Assembly (NCBI GenBank): GCA_006226555.1 | Contig: SBGS01000229.1 | Coordinates: 1-33,813 of the forward strand | From: Bacteroidota bacterium | GTDB taxonomy: Bacteria > Bacteroidota > Bacteroidia > Flavobacteriales_D > Crocinitomicaceae | DNA: 33,813 nucleotides | Direction: 5' to 3' | In this document: one piece after another, positions 26,874 to 33,813 of the stretch | How positions within the stretch are numbered: position 1 is the stretch's first letter | Layout: every line of letters starts with the position of its first letter | The notes under the pieces: model-generated | Told to the model about the DNA's origin: nothing | The model's input: the letters and a program-made list of their open reading frames with translations, nothing else | Database searches by the model: none | Made by a program: the position numbers and the translations under genes

Positions 26874-27290
26874 ATGACGAAGTTTTTTCATTTACACGTT
26901 TTACTGCTTTCCGTATTCTCTTTTGGTCAGGAAAGTGATCTCATTGATGCACATCGAGAGGATTCTGAACTAAAGATCGTTATCAGAACGGAAGAACAAT
27001 TAGAAGACCGATATGTCGCAATGGACAACATGACCATCAAGATTTATGGTGATACAACCAAGGTCTATTACATTAATTACAGCGACGGAATGGTTGGGAG
27101 TATGATGATCCCCTATTCCGTATTTGATCGTTTTGTGAAATACGAAGCAGCTTTAAAAACATATGACTGCGCAACAGATCCTTGTAAAAATTCAGTATTG
27201 ATCGAAATTGGAGAAGAAGCAAAAAGATATCCGATAGATCTTTTCCATGTGGAAAGCCTATCATCACTTATGCTCGAACTCGAAAATTAA
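26874..27290 (+). CDS. Small secreted protein of unknown function
   Basis: 138 residues, signal peptide MTKFFHLHVLLLSVFSFGQ. The mature part is mixed alpha/beta with two cysteines nine or fewer residues apart (YDCATDPCKNS), which may form a disulfide. I recognise no family. It starts 1 base after the PorE-like gene, so it is very likely translated from the same mRNA and probably serves the same surface structure. Confidence 0.75.
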   Translation: MTKFFHLHVLLLSVFSFGQESDLIDAHREDSELKIVIRTEEQLEDRYVAMDNMTIKIYGDTTKVYYINYSDGMVGSMMIPYSVFDRFVKYEAALKTYDCATDPCKNSVLIEIGEEAKRYPIDLFHVESLSSLMLELEN

Positions 27291-27302
27291 AAAACCCGCA
27301 CG

Positions 27303-27337
27303 CCTAGTTAATTGAAGCCTCAATTAACACGTTTAGG
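27303..27337. repeat. Inverted repeat downstream of the surface-protein operon
   Basis: Nine-base perfect arms GTTAATTGA / TCAATTAAC with loop AGCC (27307-27328), and an outer CCTA/TAGG pair offset by a five-base bulge. No T-run follows on either strand, so it is not a standard intrinsic terminator. It could protect an mRNA 3' end or bind a protein. Confidence 0.5.
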
Positions 27338-27571
27338 TTTGCCGTAAAGTTCTGAATTCCTCCGTTCAATTCTGAAATCCGAAGATCGAGGCCTTTCATC
27401 CGATTACAAAGACTCACCTTAAGATTTAGTTCCTAAGCTTCAAATTATTACGTACGGGTCCTTCTTTCGAAGTAGATAAAATGACCAATCCATGTTGGCT
27501 TTATCGTAAAATAAATGTACGATTTATTATGTGAAGAAGGTAATAATAGAGCAAGTTTGGAAGATAAACTG

Positions 27572-27579
27572 TAATTTCG
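27572..27579 (+). promoter_or_regulatory. Putative -7 box (TAATTTCG) upstream of the FkbM gene
   Basis: TAATTTCG is one base from TAnnTTTG and ends only 6 bases before the ATG at 27586, implying a very short leader. A TTTG at 27556-27559 is too close (12 bases) for a normal -33 element, so confidence is low. Confidence 0.4.
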
Positions 27580-27585
27580 ACCGCG

Positions 27586-28365
27586 ATGAAAACCATCAAA
27601 CGTATACTCTTCAAGTTGTTGCCGCAAAGAATGTTTCTCCGCGCAATGCACAGGTCCTTTTACTTCATGTATGACCTTGGTTTTTTAAAGAAGAATAAAG
27701 AGTATAAATACCACTACATGATCAAGGAGATCATTGAGCCGGAATATAGCATCGTTGATATCGGAGCGAATCTTGGATACTTTTCCAAGAATTTTGCTCG
27801 CCTTACACCAAAGGGTAAAGTTCTGTCAATTGAGCCTATTCCGCCTTTCTATGATGTCCTTAAACGCTTTCTTTCCAAATTTTCTCAAGTCACGGTTATT
27901 AATTGTGCTTTAGGCAGTGAAAAAGGAGTATTAACCATGGTTATGCCTGAAACAGATGGTGTAATGCGAACGGGACTGCCTCATGTCGCCAGAAATGAAG
28001 AAGAAAAAAAATTGCATAAAACGCAAGATGTTGATGTTCTGGTTGGATCTGAGCTTCTTGGAAATCTGGACAAGATCGATTACATCAAATGTGATATTGA
28101 AGGTTACGAGTGGATCGTTTTTAGTGAGATCAAAAATGTGATCGCTACTAAAAGACCTATCGTTCAAATAGAGATCAGTCCGGATAACGTTCCGAATATG
28201 CTGGAATATTTTTCAAGTCTGGATTACGTTCAATATGGCATTGCCGACTTTAAAGTTGTAAAGGAAAAAGATGGAGTTCAGAAAGAACAAGGTGATTTTC
28301 TTTTTGTTCCGCGCGAGGCAGCTATTTCATTTGAAAACAAACTGAAAAAACGAGGAAAGTTTTAA
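27586..28365 (+). CDS. FkbM-family SAM-dependent methyltransferase
   Basis: 259 residues. SAM-binding motif I is VDIGANLGYF with D58-x-G60, followed by the acidic end of strand 2 in LSIEPIP. The FkbM-family motif DYIKCDIEGYEW lies in the second half. These enzymes methylate hydroxyl groups on sugars, polyketides or peptides. No glycosyltransferases or biosynthetic genes are adjacent, so the substrate cannot be inferred. Its stop overlaps the stop of the leftward MscS gene. Confidence 0.88.
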   Translation: MKTIKRILFKLLPQRMFLRAMHRSFYFMYDLGFLKKNKEYKYHYMIKEIIEPEYSIVDIGANLGYFSKNFARLTPKGKVLSIEPIPPFYDVLKRFLSKFSQVTVINCALGSEKGVLTMVMPETDGVMRTGLPHVARNEEEKKLHKTQDVDVLVGSELLGNLDKIDYIKCDIEGYEWIVFSEIKNVIATKRPIVQIEISPDNVPNMLEYFSSLDYVQYGIADFKVVKEKDGVQKEQGDFLFVPREAAISFENKLKKRGKF

Positions 28366-29219
28366 TCCTTTTTTGGTTCGATCAATTTTTCGATCCCTTT
28401 GATATGGACGTCTCTCTGAGGGAAAGGAATAGCCATTCCTTCAGCTGCCAACATTTTATACACCTTCATTCTAAGCTCCGATTTCGTATTCTCAATAACG
28501 AATGGTTCTTTAGACCAAAAGATCATTTCGAACTCAATTGAAGAATCTCCGAAGTTCACCAATCGCACAAAAGGAACTGGTTTAATCGCGATAGCTTTAA
28601 CCTCTGACATTGCTTTTTTCAGGATCTCTACAACGCGATCAACATCTGATCCATATGCTACCCCTACCCCTACTTTAAAACGAACTTCCTCATAATTATG
28701 AGACCAGTTCACTACCTTCTCAACGATAAACCGGGAATTCGGCATGATGATCGTCATGTCATCTCTTGTCATCAGCTCCGTACTGCGCAAATTGATCTCT
28801 TTCACACGTCCAACGACACCGTCCACTTCAAGGATATCACCAATTTTGATCGTGCCCTCAAACAAAAGAAACAGACCAGATACAAGGTCAGTGAAGATAT
28901 TCTGAAGACCTAACCCGAGTAGCGCTAATAATGCCGTTGATCCAACTAGAAGAACTGTAAGTTTAACTCCAATAACATCCAGGAAAACAATGATACTGAT
29001 AACCCATATGAAGTACTTAATTATCAGGTATATCGACATCCTGCGTTTGGTGTCGATCTTATCCATTATAAAACGAGGTTTTGTAATCGCTCTTTTTAAA
29101 AGCAATAAGACAAACCATGTAACAACAAATACCATTAAGCCCAATAAGAGCTTACCTGTCAAGAGTTTAAACCCTCCCAGGTTCAGTATTTCATAATTCA
29201 TAAAATCATTCCACCGCAT
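28362..29219 (-). CDS. MscS-family mechanosensitive ion channel
   Basis: 285 residues, typical of small MscS. Three hydrophobic segments at about 17-40, 62-82 and 86-125. The third is the glycine/alanine-rich pore helix (STALLALLGLGLQNIFTDL), followed by the beta-domain (IKIGDILEVDGVVGRVKEI, MPNSRF) and the alpha/beta C-terminal domain. It releases solutes on hypo-osmotic shock through the inner membrane. Start uncertain between 29219 and the ATG at 29201. Convergent with FkbM (4 bases overlap) and divergent from efp. Confidence 0.93.
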   Translation of the reverse strand: MRWNDFMNYEILNLGGFKLLTGKLLLGLMVFVVTWFVLLLLKRAITKPRFIMDKIDTKRRMSIYLIIKYFIWVISIIVFLDVIGVKLTVLLVGSTALLALLGLGLQNIFTDLVSGLFLLFEGTIKIGDILEVDGVVGRVKEINLRSTELMTRDDMTIIMPNSRFIVEKVVNWSHNYEEVRFKVGVGVAYGSDVDRVVEILKKAMSEVKAIAIKPVPFVRLVNFGDSSIEFEMIFWSKEPFVIENTKSELRMKVYKMLAAEGMAIPFPQRDVHIKGIEKLIEPKKD

Positions 29220-29277
29220 AACACAAAGATGCCAACTTTAAGCGAATATCCGAAATGCTCAATTAAGATTAAATAAC

Positions 29278-29285
29278 TATCTTCG
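29278..29285 (+). promoter_or_regulatory. Putative -7 box (TATCTTCG) upstream of efp
   Basis: One base from TAnnTTTG, 21 bases before the efp ATG. No clear -33 box. Confidence 0.35.
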
Positions 29286-29306
29286 TCGCGCATTAAAAAC
29301 GAGTTT

Positions 29307-29870
29307 ATGGCAACTACAGCTGACATTAAGAACGGATTATGTATTAAACACAACGATAAGCTGTTTCAGATTATTGAGTTTCAACACGTAAAACCAGGAA
29401 AAGGTCCTGCTTTTGTGCGTACAAAAATGCGCCAGATAGAAAGTGGTAAAGTATTGGATCATACTTTTTCTGCCGGACATAAAATTGAGATCGTTCGTAT
29501 TGAGAACAGAGAATATCAATACCTGTATCAGGAAGGTGATCAATATGTATTCATGAACAGTGAAACATTCGAGCAGGTTAACATTCCGCCTTCGATGATT
29601 GAAAAACCTGAGTTCTTGCAGGAAGGAATGATCTGTAACATTCTTTTCCATGCCGAAGAGGAAGCACCTCTTGTTCTTGAATTACCGATGCACATTATTT
29701 CTGAGGTTACGTACACAGAACCTGGAATAAAAGGAGATACTGCAACTAACACAATGAAGCCTGCAACGATTGCTACCGGAGCTGAAATCAAAGTTCCTTT
29801 ATTTATTGATACAGGAGAAGTAATTAAAGTTGATACGCGTACCGGAGTGTACGTGGAACGAGTAAAATAA
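29307..29870 (+). CDS. efp: Elongation factor P
   Basis: 187 residues, full length. EF-P binds between the ribosomal P and E sites and rescues stalling at polyproline. N-terminal KOW-like domain has the tip loop KPGKGPAF with Lys32, the position modified in lysine-type EF-Ps. Two OB domains follow (MNSETFEQ, and the C-terminal TGVYVERV). Which modification Lys32 carries cannot be told from here; no epmA/epmB is in the window. It ends 5 bases before a strong terminator hairpin. Confidence 0.97.
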   Translation: MATTADIKNGLCIKHNDKLFQIIEFQHVKPGKGPAFVRTKMRQIESGKVLDHTFSAGHKIEIVRIENREYQYLYQEGDQYVFMNSETFEQVNIPPSMIEKPEFLQEGMICNILFHAEEEAPLVLELPMHIISEVTYTEPGIKGDTATNTMKPATIATGAEIKVPLFIDTGEVIKVDTRTGVYVERVK

Positions 29871-29875
29871 AATGG

Positions 29876-29900
29876 AGGACGCACAAGCGTCCTTTTTTTT
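29876..29900 (+). terminator. Intrinsic terminator after efp
   Basis: Stem GGACGC (77-82) / GCGTCC (87-92), loop ACAA, extended by an A-T pair, followed by eight T residues to 29900. The next gene starts only 8 bases later. Confidence 0.9.
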
Positions 29901-29908
29901 GCTTTGAT

Positions 29909-30658
29909 GTGGCGCTGAATTATAAATGGGTGAATAAAACGAACGACACAAAACGTGTTGTTTTGTTTCTGCATGAGGCCTTGGGGAGCATAGGGCAATG
30001 GAAAGATTTTCCTGAACTTCTGTGCAAAGAATTAGACCTTCCCGGAATTGTTTATGAAAGACAAGGACATGGTCGATCACCTGCACTGACGGAGAAACGT
30101 CGAGCAGATTATCTGCATAAGTACGCTTGGGATGAACTACCATCTTTTCTGGAACCGCTGATATCAACATCCGAAATTGAGGAGATTATTTTGGTTGGTC
30201 ACTCAGATGGTGGCACGATCGCGTTGTTGTATGCTGCAAAATTCCCTGAAAAAATAAAGGCTATAATTACGATGGCTGCCCATGTGATCAATGAGTCAGA
30301 AACCATTGCAGGAATTCAACCCGCAGTAGATGCATATCTGTCAGGTAAACTAAATGGGCTCAGAAAGTATCATGGAGATAAGACTGAAACTCTGTTTTAT
30401 GCATGGGCCGATATCTGGCGAGATCCAGCTTTTAAAAATTGGGATATAACGCAAGATATTAAGTCGATTTGTGCTCCTGTACTTGCAATTCAAGGCAGCG
30501 ATGACCAATATGGCACTATAGAACAATTAGAACTGATCGCTACAAACACAAATGCAGAAACCACTTTGATCGAAGATTGTGGACATCATCCTCATCTGGA
30601 AAAAAGTAATACTTGTATTGAATTGATCCGTAATTTTATGCTAAGCAACGGATCATGA
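29909..30658 (+). CDS. Alpha/beta hydrolase
   Basis: 249 residues, cytoplasmic (no signal). Oxyanion region FLHEALGSIGQW, nucleophile elbow GHSDGG with Ser99, acid in GSDDQYG (Asp198 or 199), and histidine in EDCGHHPHLE (His226 probable): a complete catalytic triad in the usual order. Substrate unknown; the family covers esterases, lipases and C-C hydrolases. The start is GTG at 29909, since the next in-frame methionine is past the nucleophile. The efp terminator lies immediately upstream and I see no good promoter between them. Overlaps the next gene by 4 bases. Confidence 0.87.
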   Translation: MALNYKWVNKTNDTKRVVLFLHEALGSIGQWKDFPELLCKELDLPGIVYERQGHGRSPALTEKRRADYLHKYAWDELPSFLEPLISTSEIEEIILVGHSDGGTIALLYAAKFPEKIKAIITMAAHVINESETIAGIQPAVDAYLSGKLNGLRKYHGDKTETLFYAWADIWRDPAFKNWDITQDIKSICAPVLAIQGSDDQYGTIEQLELIATNTNAETTLIEDCGHHPHLEKSNTCIELIRNFMLSNGS

Positions 30659-31224
30659 AAGTATTTCTTCTATCCTTTTTTACATTATCCCTTTTTGTTT
30701 CTGAAGCTCAGGTAAAATTTGAGCGTGAGTACAGAATTCCGGTCGATTCAGTACCTGCTGTCTCTATTGAATTTATGGAACGCTTAGTACCAGACCGTAA
30801 AATTCGATGGATCCGTGAGATATCGCAAGAAGGAACTACAACAGAGGCAAAGGTAAAGGACGGAAAAAGGAAATTATCGGTAGAATTTACGCTAAGTGGT
30901 GACCTCATAGATCTTGAAATCGAAATAGATAAAAAGCACATCTTATCGAATCAAGCGATAACGAACACGCTCAATAAAACTTATAAAAAGTATAAAATCG
31001 AACGCGTTCAACTTCAGATCAAGGGATATCCTCAGGAAGTGATCGATTTTTATACGAAAGCTACGGATAGTTCCTTCCTTGACATGTGGTTTCGATATGA
31101 GATCATCATTCGCGGTAAAAAAGATCAGGAATTCCAACGTTACGAGCTTCTATTCGATTATGATGGAACTGCGGTGAAGGAATACGTAATTGTACCTTTC
31201 AAAAACGATAATCTTGAATTCTGA
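30655..31224 (+). CDS. Secreted protein, possibly PepSY-like
   Basis: 189 residues, signal peptide MKVFLLSFFTLSLFVSEAQ. The pattern VPAVSIEFMERLVPDRKIRW, then an EAKVKDGKRKLSVEFTLSGDLIDLEIEI hairpin and KTYKKYKIERVQL, resembles the PepSY-like/beta-lactamase-inhibitor-like fold found in Bacteroidetes periplasmic proteins. This is a tentative fold match. The gene overlaps the hydrolase (ATGA) and the DUF2490 gene (TGATG), so the three are translationally coupled. Confidence 0.7.
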   Translation: MKVFLLSFFTLSLFVSEAQVKFEREYRIPVDSVPAVSIEFMERLVPDRKIRWIREISQEGTTTEAKVKDGKRKLSVEFTLSGDLIDLEIEIDKKHILSNQAITNTLNKTYKKYKIERVQLQIKGYPQEVIDFYTKATDSSFLDMWFRYEIIIRGKKDQEFQRYELLFDYDGTAVKEYVIVPFKNDNLEF

Positions 31225-31895
31225 TGAGAAGATTATTCTTTCTGATCTTTGCATGTGGAACAGCATTTATACATGCACAGCAAGAAAAAAGAATTGGACT
31301 ACTTCCATCATTTAATTTGCGTTATTCGATAAATGAGGAATGGAAGACAAATATGAAGATTGAGTCTCGTTTTCTTCAGATCGATATGAAGCAAGATTCC
31401 TCTGATTTTCAATTTTACAACCTAACTGACATTTCATTTTTCATCGGAAAAAAAATACGGATCGATAATAATTTTGCTGCTGGGTATTTATTCCGCACCA
31501 CAAACGATGGTAGAATTATTCATCGCTTTATTCAGCAGTTCACCACATTACAAAGCTGGAGAAGCATTAAAAGTGCACAAAGGATCAGATTAGATCAAAC
31601 GATCTCAGCTGGAACTGTTACCTATCGCCTGAGGTACCGATACGGCCTAGAGATCCCACTTAATGGTGAGTCCATCGATATCGGTGAATCCTATTTTCTC
31701 GCACATTTCGAAGCAATTTTTAGTTATGAAAAAAGCGAGCAAATTATCGAAGGTCGTTTAAGTCCATTGATCGGTTGGAAGCTGAATAATAGAGGCAAAT
31801 TTGAAATCGGTCCTGAAATACGTGTGAACAGAAATCGTCAAAAAGAAGGTTTAACCAGTAATTGGTTAGTGATCAATTATTACTTCACAATATAA
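31224..31895 (+). CDS. DUF2490-like outer membrane protein
   Basis: 223 residues, signal peptide MRRLFFLIFACGTAFIHAQ. The rest is an alternating beta-strand pattern ending in an aromatic strand (NWLVINYYFTI), as expected for an outer-membrane barrel. HRFIQQFTTLQSW and RLRYRYGLEIPL match the DUF2490 style of conserved basic strands. Function unknown. Last gene of the hydrolase/PepSY-like/DUF2490 set; no terminator hairpin follows. Confidence 0.75.
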   Translation: MRRLFFLIFACGTAFIHAQQEKRIGLLPSFNLRYSINEEWKTNMKIESRFLQIDMKQDSSDFQFYNLTDISFFIGKKIRIDNNFAAGYLFRTTNDGRIIHRFIQQFTTLQSWRSIKSAQRIRLDQTISAGTVTYRLRYRYGLEIPLNGESIDIGESYFLAHFEAIFSYEKSEQIIEGRLSPLIGWKLNNRGKFEIGPEIRVNRNRQKEGLTSNWLVINYYFTI

Positions 31896-31905
31896 CCAAG
31901 AGTTT

Positions 31906-31934
31906 TTTGCTTTCGTCGTTTTAGCTTAATTTTG
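31906..31934 (+). promoter_or_regulatory. Strong Bacteroidetes promoter for the DUF2452 gene
   Basis: TTTG (31906-31909), 17-base spacer, TAATTTTG (31927-31934): both boxes perfect. The -7 box ends 4 bases before the ATG at 31939, so transcription should begin at or within a few bases of the start codon. Confidence 0.7.
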
Positions 31935-31938
31935 AGAT

Positions 31939-32391
31939 ATGAGCGAGGAGTTCCAAAATCCGATTGATCCTGATAAAATCACAGAGAATCCACATTCTTT
32001 GGAATATGGACACAATGTTGGATCAGCTGTAGTTAAACCCGAAGATCAAGGAAAGATCAAGGGACGTGCTTTGGCTGCAATGGAGCATCAGACGGATATG
32101 CAGTTAGACCAGATTTATCAGCAAATGCAATTGCTCGCTGATCAGGCTAAAAAGCTGAACGATCGAAAGCAGATCTCCAATGTCATATACACAGCTGAAA
32201 TGCGATTTGAGCCATTGATCAATCATGTGTATCACCTATACGAGAAAGAAAATAAGGGGTATATCTTATCATTGATCGCACCTGATCAGTGGGGACGATC
32301 TAAAATGCAATTCACATTCATCGCCACTGTTCGTTTATTGGCGGACCATACATGGGATATACTGGATAAAAATCCGGATTTCGACTTCTAG
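31939..32391 (+). CDS. DUF2452 family protein
   Basis: 150 residues, no signal peptide, likely cytoplasmic. NPIDPDKITENPHSLEYGH and VGSAVVKPEDQGKIKGRAL are the conserved start of DUF2452. A central helical/coiled segment (QLDQIYQQMQLLADQAKKL) is followed by a conserved FEPLINHVYHLY and SLIAPDQWG end. No known function. Monocistronic with a clear promoter; converges on yaaA with one base between the stops. Confidence 0.85.
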   Translation: MSEEFQNPIDPDKITENPHSLEYGHNVGSAVVKPEDQGKIKGRALAAMEHQTDMQLDQIYQQMQLLADQAKKLNDRKQISNVIYTAEMRFEPLINHVYHLYEKENKGYILSLIAPDQWGRSKMQFTFIATVRLLADHTWDILDKNPDFDF

Positions 32392-32392
32392 A

Positions 32393-33151
32393 TCAACGCG
32401 TAAATACCCATTCACTATCCGTAGATAGGTTCGCATCAAAACGATATCCTTCACGATCGAAACCTTTGATCTCTTCAGGATCGGTCAAACCACTGGAAAG
32501 AATATAGTTGGCCATCATGCCTCTCGCCTGTTTAGCGTAGACCATTACTACCTGATATTTTCCGTTCTTGAACTCCTTAAAAACAGGCGTGATCAGCTTC
32601 GCTTTTAATTTCTTATTTGGAATGGCTTTAAAATATTCTGTTGAAGCCAGGTTCACGATCAGCTCACTCTCTTCTTTATTCAACTCATCTACGATCTTGT
32701 CTCCCCAGAAAGCATATAGGTTTTTCTTAGTCGGTGTTACCGCCCAGCTAGTACCCATTTCCAATCGATACGGATGAATCAGATCCAATGGTTTCAGTAT
32801 TCCATATAACCCTGAGAGAATTCGTAGCTCATCTTGTGCCCTCCTGAGTGTAGACTCATCAAATTGTGTTGCATTCAATCCTCGATAAACTTCACCATTA
32901 AAAACGGCTCCAGCGTATACTCCCCCGTCTTTATCAGAGGAAATGGGCTTCCATGCAGCATACCGATCAACATTTAACTCGGCAAGATCAGTAGATAAAT
33001 GCATGAGATCAGCGATCTTTTTTACGGAGAATTTTCTGAGCTTTGAGACAAGAGATTCAGCTTCGTTTTGAAAAACAGGAATAGAATACTCCTTAGTACT
33101 GAATGTTTTTGAACTATCGATGTTTTTTGCAGGTGACAATAGAATCTTCAT
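32393..33151 (-). CDS. yaaA: Peroxide stress protein YaaA (UPF0246)
   Basis: 252 residues, full length. Family signatures: MKILLSPAKNID at the start, LRILSGLYGILKPLDLIHPYRLEMG in the middle (split as ILSGLYGILKPLD and PYRLEMGT), and YAKQARG near the end. In E. coli YaaA lowers intracellular free iron and DNA damage under H2O2 stress. It starts 9 bases after the stop of the SLC13-type transporter on the same strand, so they may share a transcript. Confidence 0.95.
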   Translation of the reverse strand: MKILLSPAKNIDSSKTFSTKEYSIPVFQNEAESLVSKLRKFSVKKIADLMHLSTDLAELNVDRYAAWKPISSDKDGGVYAGAVFNGEVYRGLNATQFDESTLRRAQDELRILSGLYGILKPLDLIHPYRLEMGTSWAVTPTKKNLYAFWGDKIVDELNKEESELIVNLASTEYFKAIPNKKLKAKLITPVFKEFKNGKYQVVMVYAKQARGMMANYILSSGLTDPEEIKGFDREGYRFDANLSTDSEWVFTR

Positions 33152-33160
33152 ACCACAAAA

Positions 33161-33813
33161 TTAAATGAAAATCCATGAAAATACCGTAACAATGATCACT
33201 CCCAGTAAGTTCAATATGAAACCTACTCGCGCCATTTCAGAAACTGTTACTTTCCCTGAAGAAAATACGATCGCATTTGGTGGCGTACTGACCGGAAGCA
33301 TAAATGCACATGAAGCAGCTAATGTAACAGGCATACAAAGTTGCAATACCGAATAATCGCTATTAATGGCAAATACGGCAACAACAGGGACGAATACGGT
33401 CACAAGTGCCAGGTTAGACATAACTTCGGTTGCGTAGATCGCAATACCAACAAGTACGAGTAACAAAACGAAGACAGATATTTTTCCAAATCGTTCGAAT
33501 ACCAGGCTCAAGTCATTCACCACTCCATTCACTTCCATCATCTTGGCTAGTGCCAATCCTCCTCCAAAAAGTAACAATACTCCCCATGGAAGCTGTTTCG
33601 TATCTTTCCATTCAAGTAACTTCTTCCCTTTTTCAGCAGGAATCACGAATAATAAAATCGCACCTAAAATTGCAGGTCCTTCATCTTTGTAGTTGATCCC
33701 CGTGTAATGCATTATCAGTTCTCTGAAAGACCACAGAAACACGATGAACAAAAACAACAGTAGTACACTTTTCTGCTGTATCGTCCACTTGGTTTTTTCC
33801 GGATGTTCAATCG
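33161..33813 (-). CDS. SLC13/DASS-family transporter, 3' part only
   Basis: The reading frame is open to the window edge at 33813, so the N-terminal part lies outside; 217 residues are visible. Several transmembrane segments. The DASS motifs are clear: LPWGVLLLFGGGLALA, TEVMSNLALVTVF, and LPVSTPPNAIVFSSG near the C-terminus, which form the sodium and dicarboxylate sites. Likely a Na+-coupled transporter of divalent anions such as C4-dicarboxylates or sulfate. An apparent internal start at 33757 is a leucine codon in a membrane segment, not the real start. Confidence 0.93.
   Translation of the reverse strand, partial: IEHPEKTKWTIQQKSVLLLFLFIVFLWSFRELIMHYTGINYKDEGPAILGAILLFVIPAEKGKKLLEWKDTKQLPWGVLLLFGGGLALAKMMEVNGVVNDLSLVFERFGKISVFVLLLVLVGIAIYATEVMSNLALVTVFVPVVAVFAINSDYSVLQLCMPVTLAASCAFMLPVSTPPNAIVFSSGKVTVSEMARVGFILNLLGVIIVTVFSWIFI

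Larger units (their letters stand above)
27291..27585. other. Intergenic region of 295 bases, no gene seen
   Basis: It separates the surface-protein operon from the FkbM gene. No ORF longer than a few codons with a plausible start, no tRNA-like fold. It holds a strong inverted repeat at 27303-27337 and, at the right end, the FkbM promoter candidate. Confidence 0.6.

Noticed and set aside
27303-27337. Intrinsic terminator of the surface-protein operon
   Set aside because: No T-run follows the stem on either strand within a useful distance; kept only as an inverted repeat.
27448-27651. Minus-strand open frame upstream of and within the FkbM gene
   Set aside because: It runs antisense across the FkbM start, has no recognisable protein features, and conflicts with the clear FkbM gene.
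33755-33757. Start of the SLC13-type transporter at 33757
   Set aside because: The codon is a TTG leucine within a membrane segment, and the frame stays open to the window edge with transporter-like residues.

Overview
The window looks like a chromosomal segment of a Bacteroidota bacterium, probably from the Flavobacteriales (Cryomorphaceae/Crocinitomicaceae-like, low confidence at family level). Four things support this: type IX secretion system (T9SS) parts (PorX, PorP/SprF, a PorE-like OmpA protein, a type B sorting domain), lineage-typical families (DUF2452, DUF2490, a stand-alone HsdR_N protein), almost no Shine-Dalgarno sites, and several promoters of the Bacteroidetes TTTG/TAnnTTTG type. 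Coding density is very high and I see no insertion sequence, prophage or CRISPR array.

Region 1 (1-5655): tRNA-His and its terminator. Then a leftward pair: a secreted vanadium-dependent haloperoxidase with all vanadate ligands and an ASPIC/UnbV beta-propeller protein overlapping it. Facing away from them is a rightward pair: a second FG-GAP/PQQ-like propeller and a small BamA/TamA-like outer-membrane barrel.

Region 2 (5696-14489): housekeeping and regulation. prfC; a leftward operon porX - tsaE - alanine dehydrogenase-like - HsdR_N nuclease-fold protein; a divergent HD phosphohydrolase; a carboxypeptidase-regulatory-like secreted protein; guaB.

Region 3 (14519-19631): an envelope-folding cassette: a double-parvulin isomerase, a lipoprotein with a degenerate parvulin region, a SurA-like isomerase, and a MoxR ATPase.

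Region 4 (19735-27290): a tightly packed five-gene operon of exported proteins. It holds a small ferredoxin-fold-like protein, a 1246-residue multidomain T9SS type B surface protein with a SprB-type repeat, a PorP/SprF protein, a PorE-like TPR/propeller/OmpA protein, and a small orphan protein. This is the most system-like locus here. PorX, the T9SS regulator, lies about 9 kb away.

Region 5 (27586-33813): FkbM methyltransferase, MscS channel, efp, an alpha/beta hydrolase with a PepSY-like and a DUF2490 protein, DUF2452, yaaA, and the 3' part of an SLC13-type transporter cut by the window edge.

No intergenic stretch exceeds 300 bases; the longest is 27291-27585. Four convergent gene pairs have stop codons 1-4 bases apart or overlapping, and four genes appear to start at TTG or GTG.
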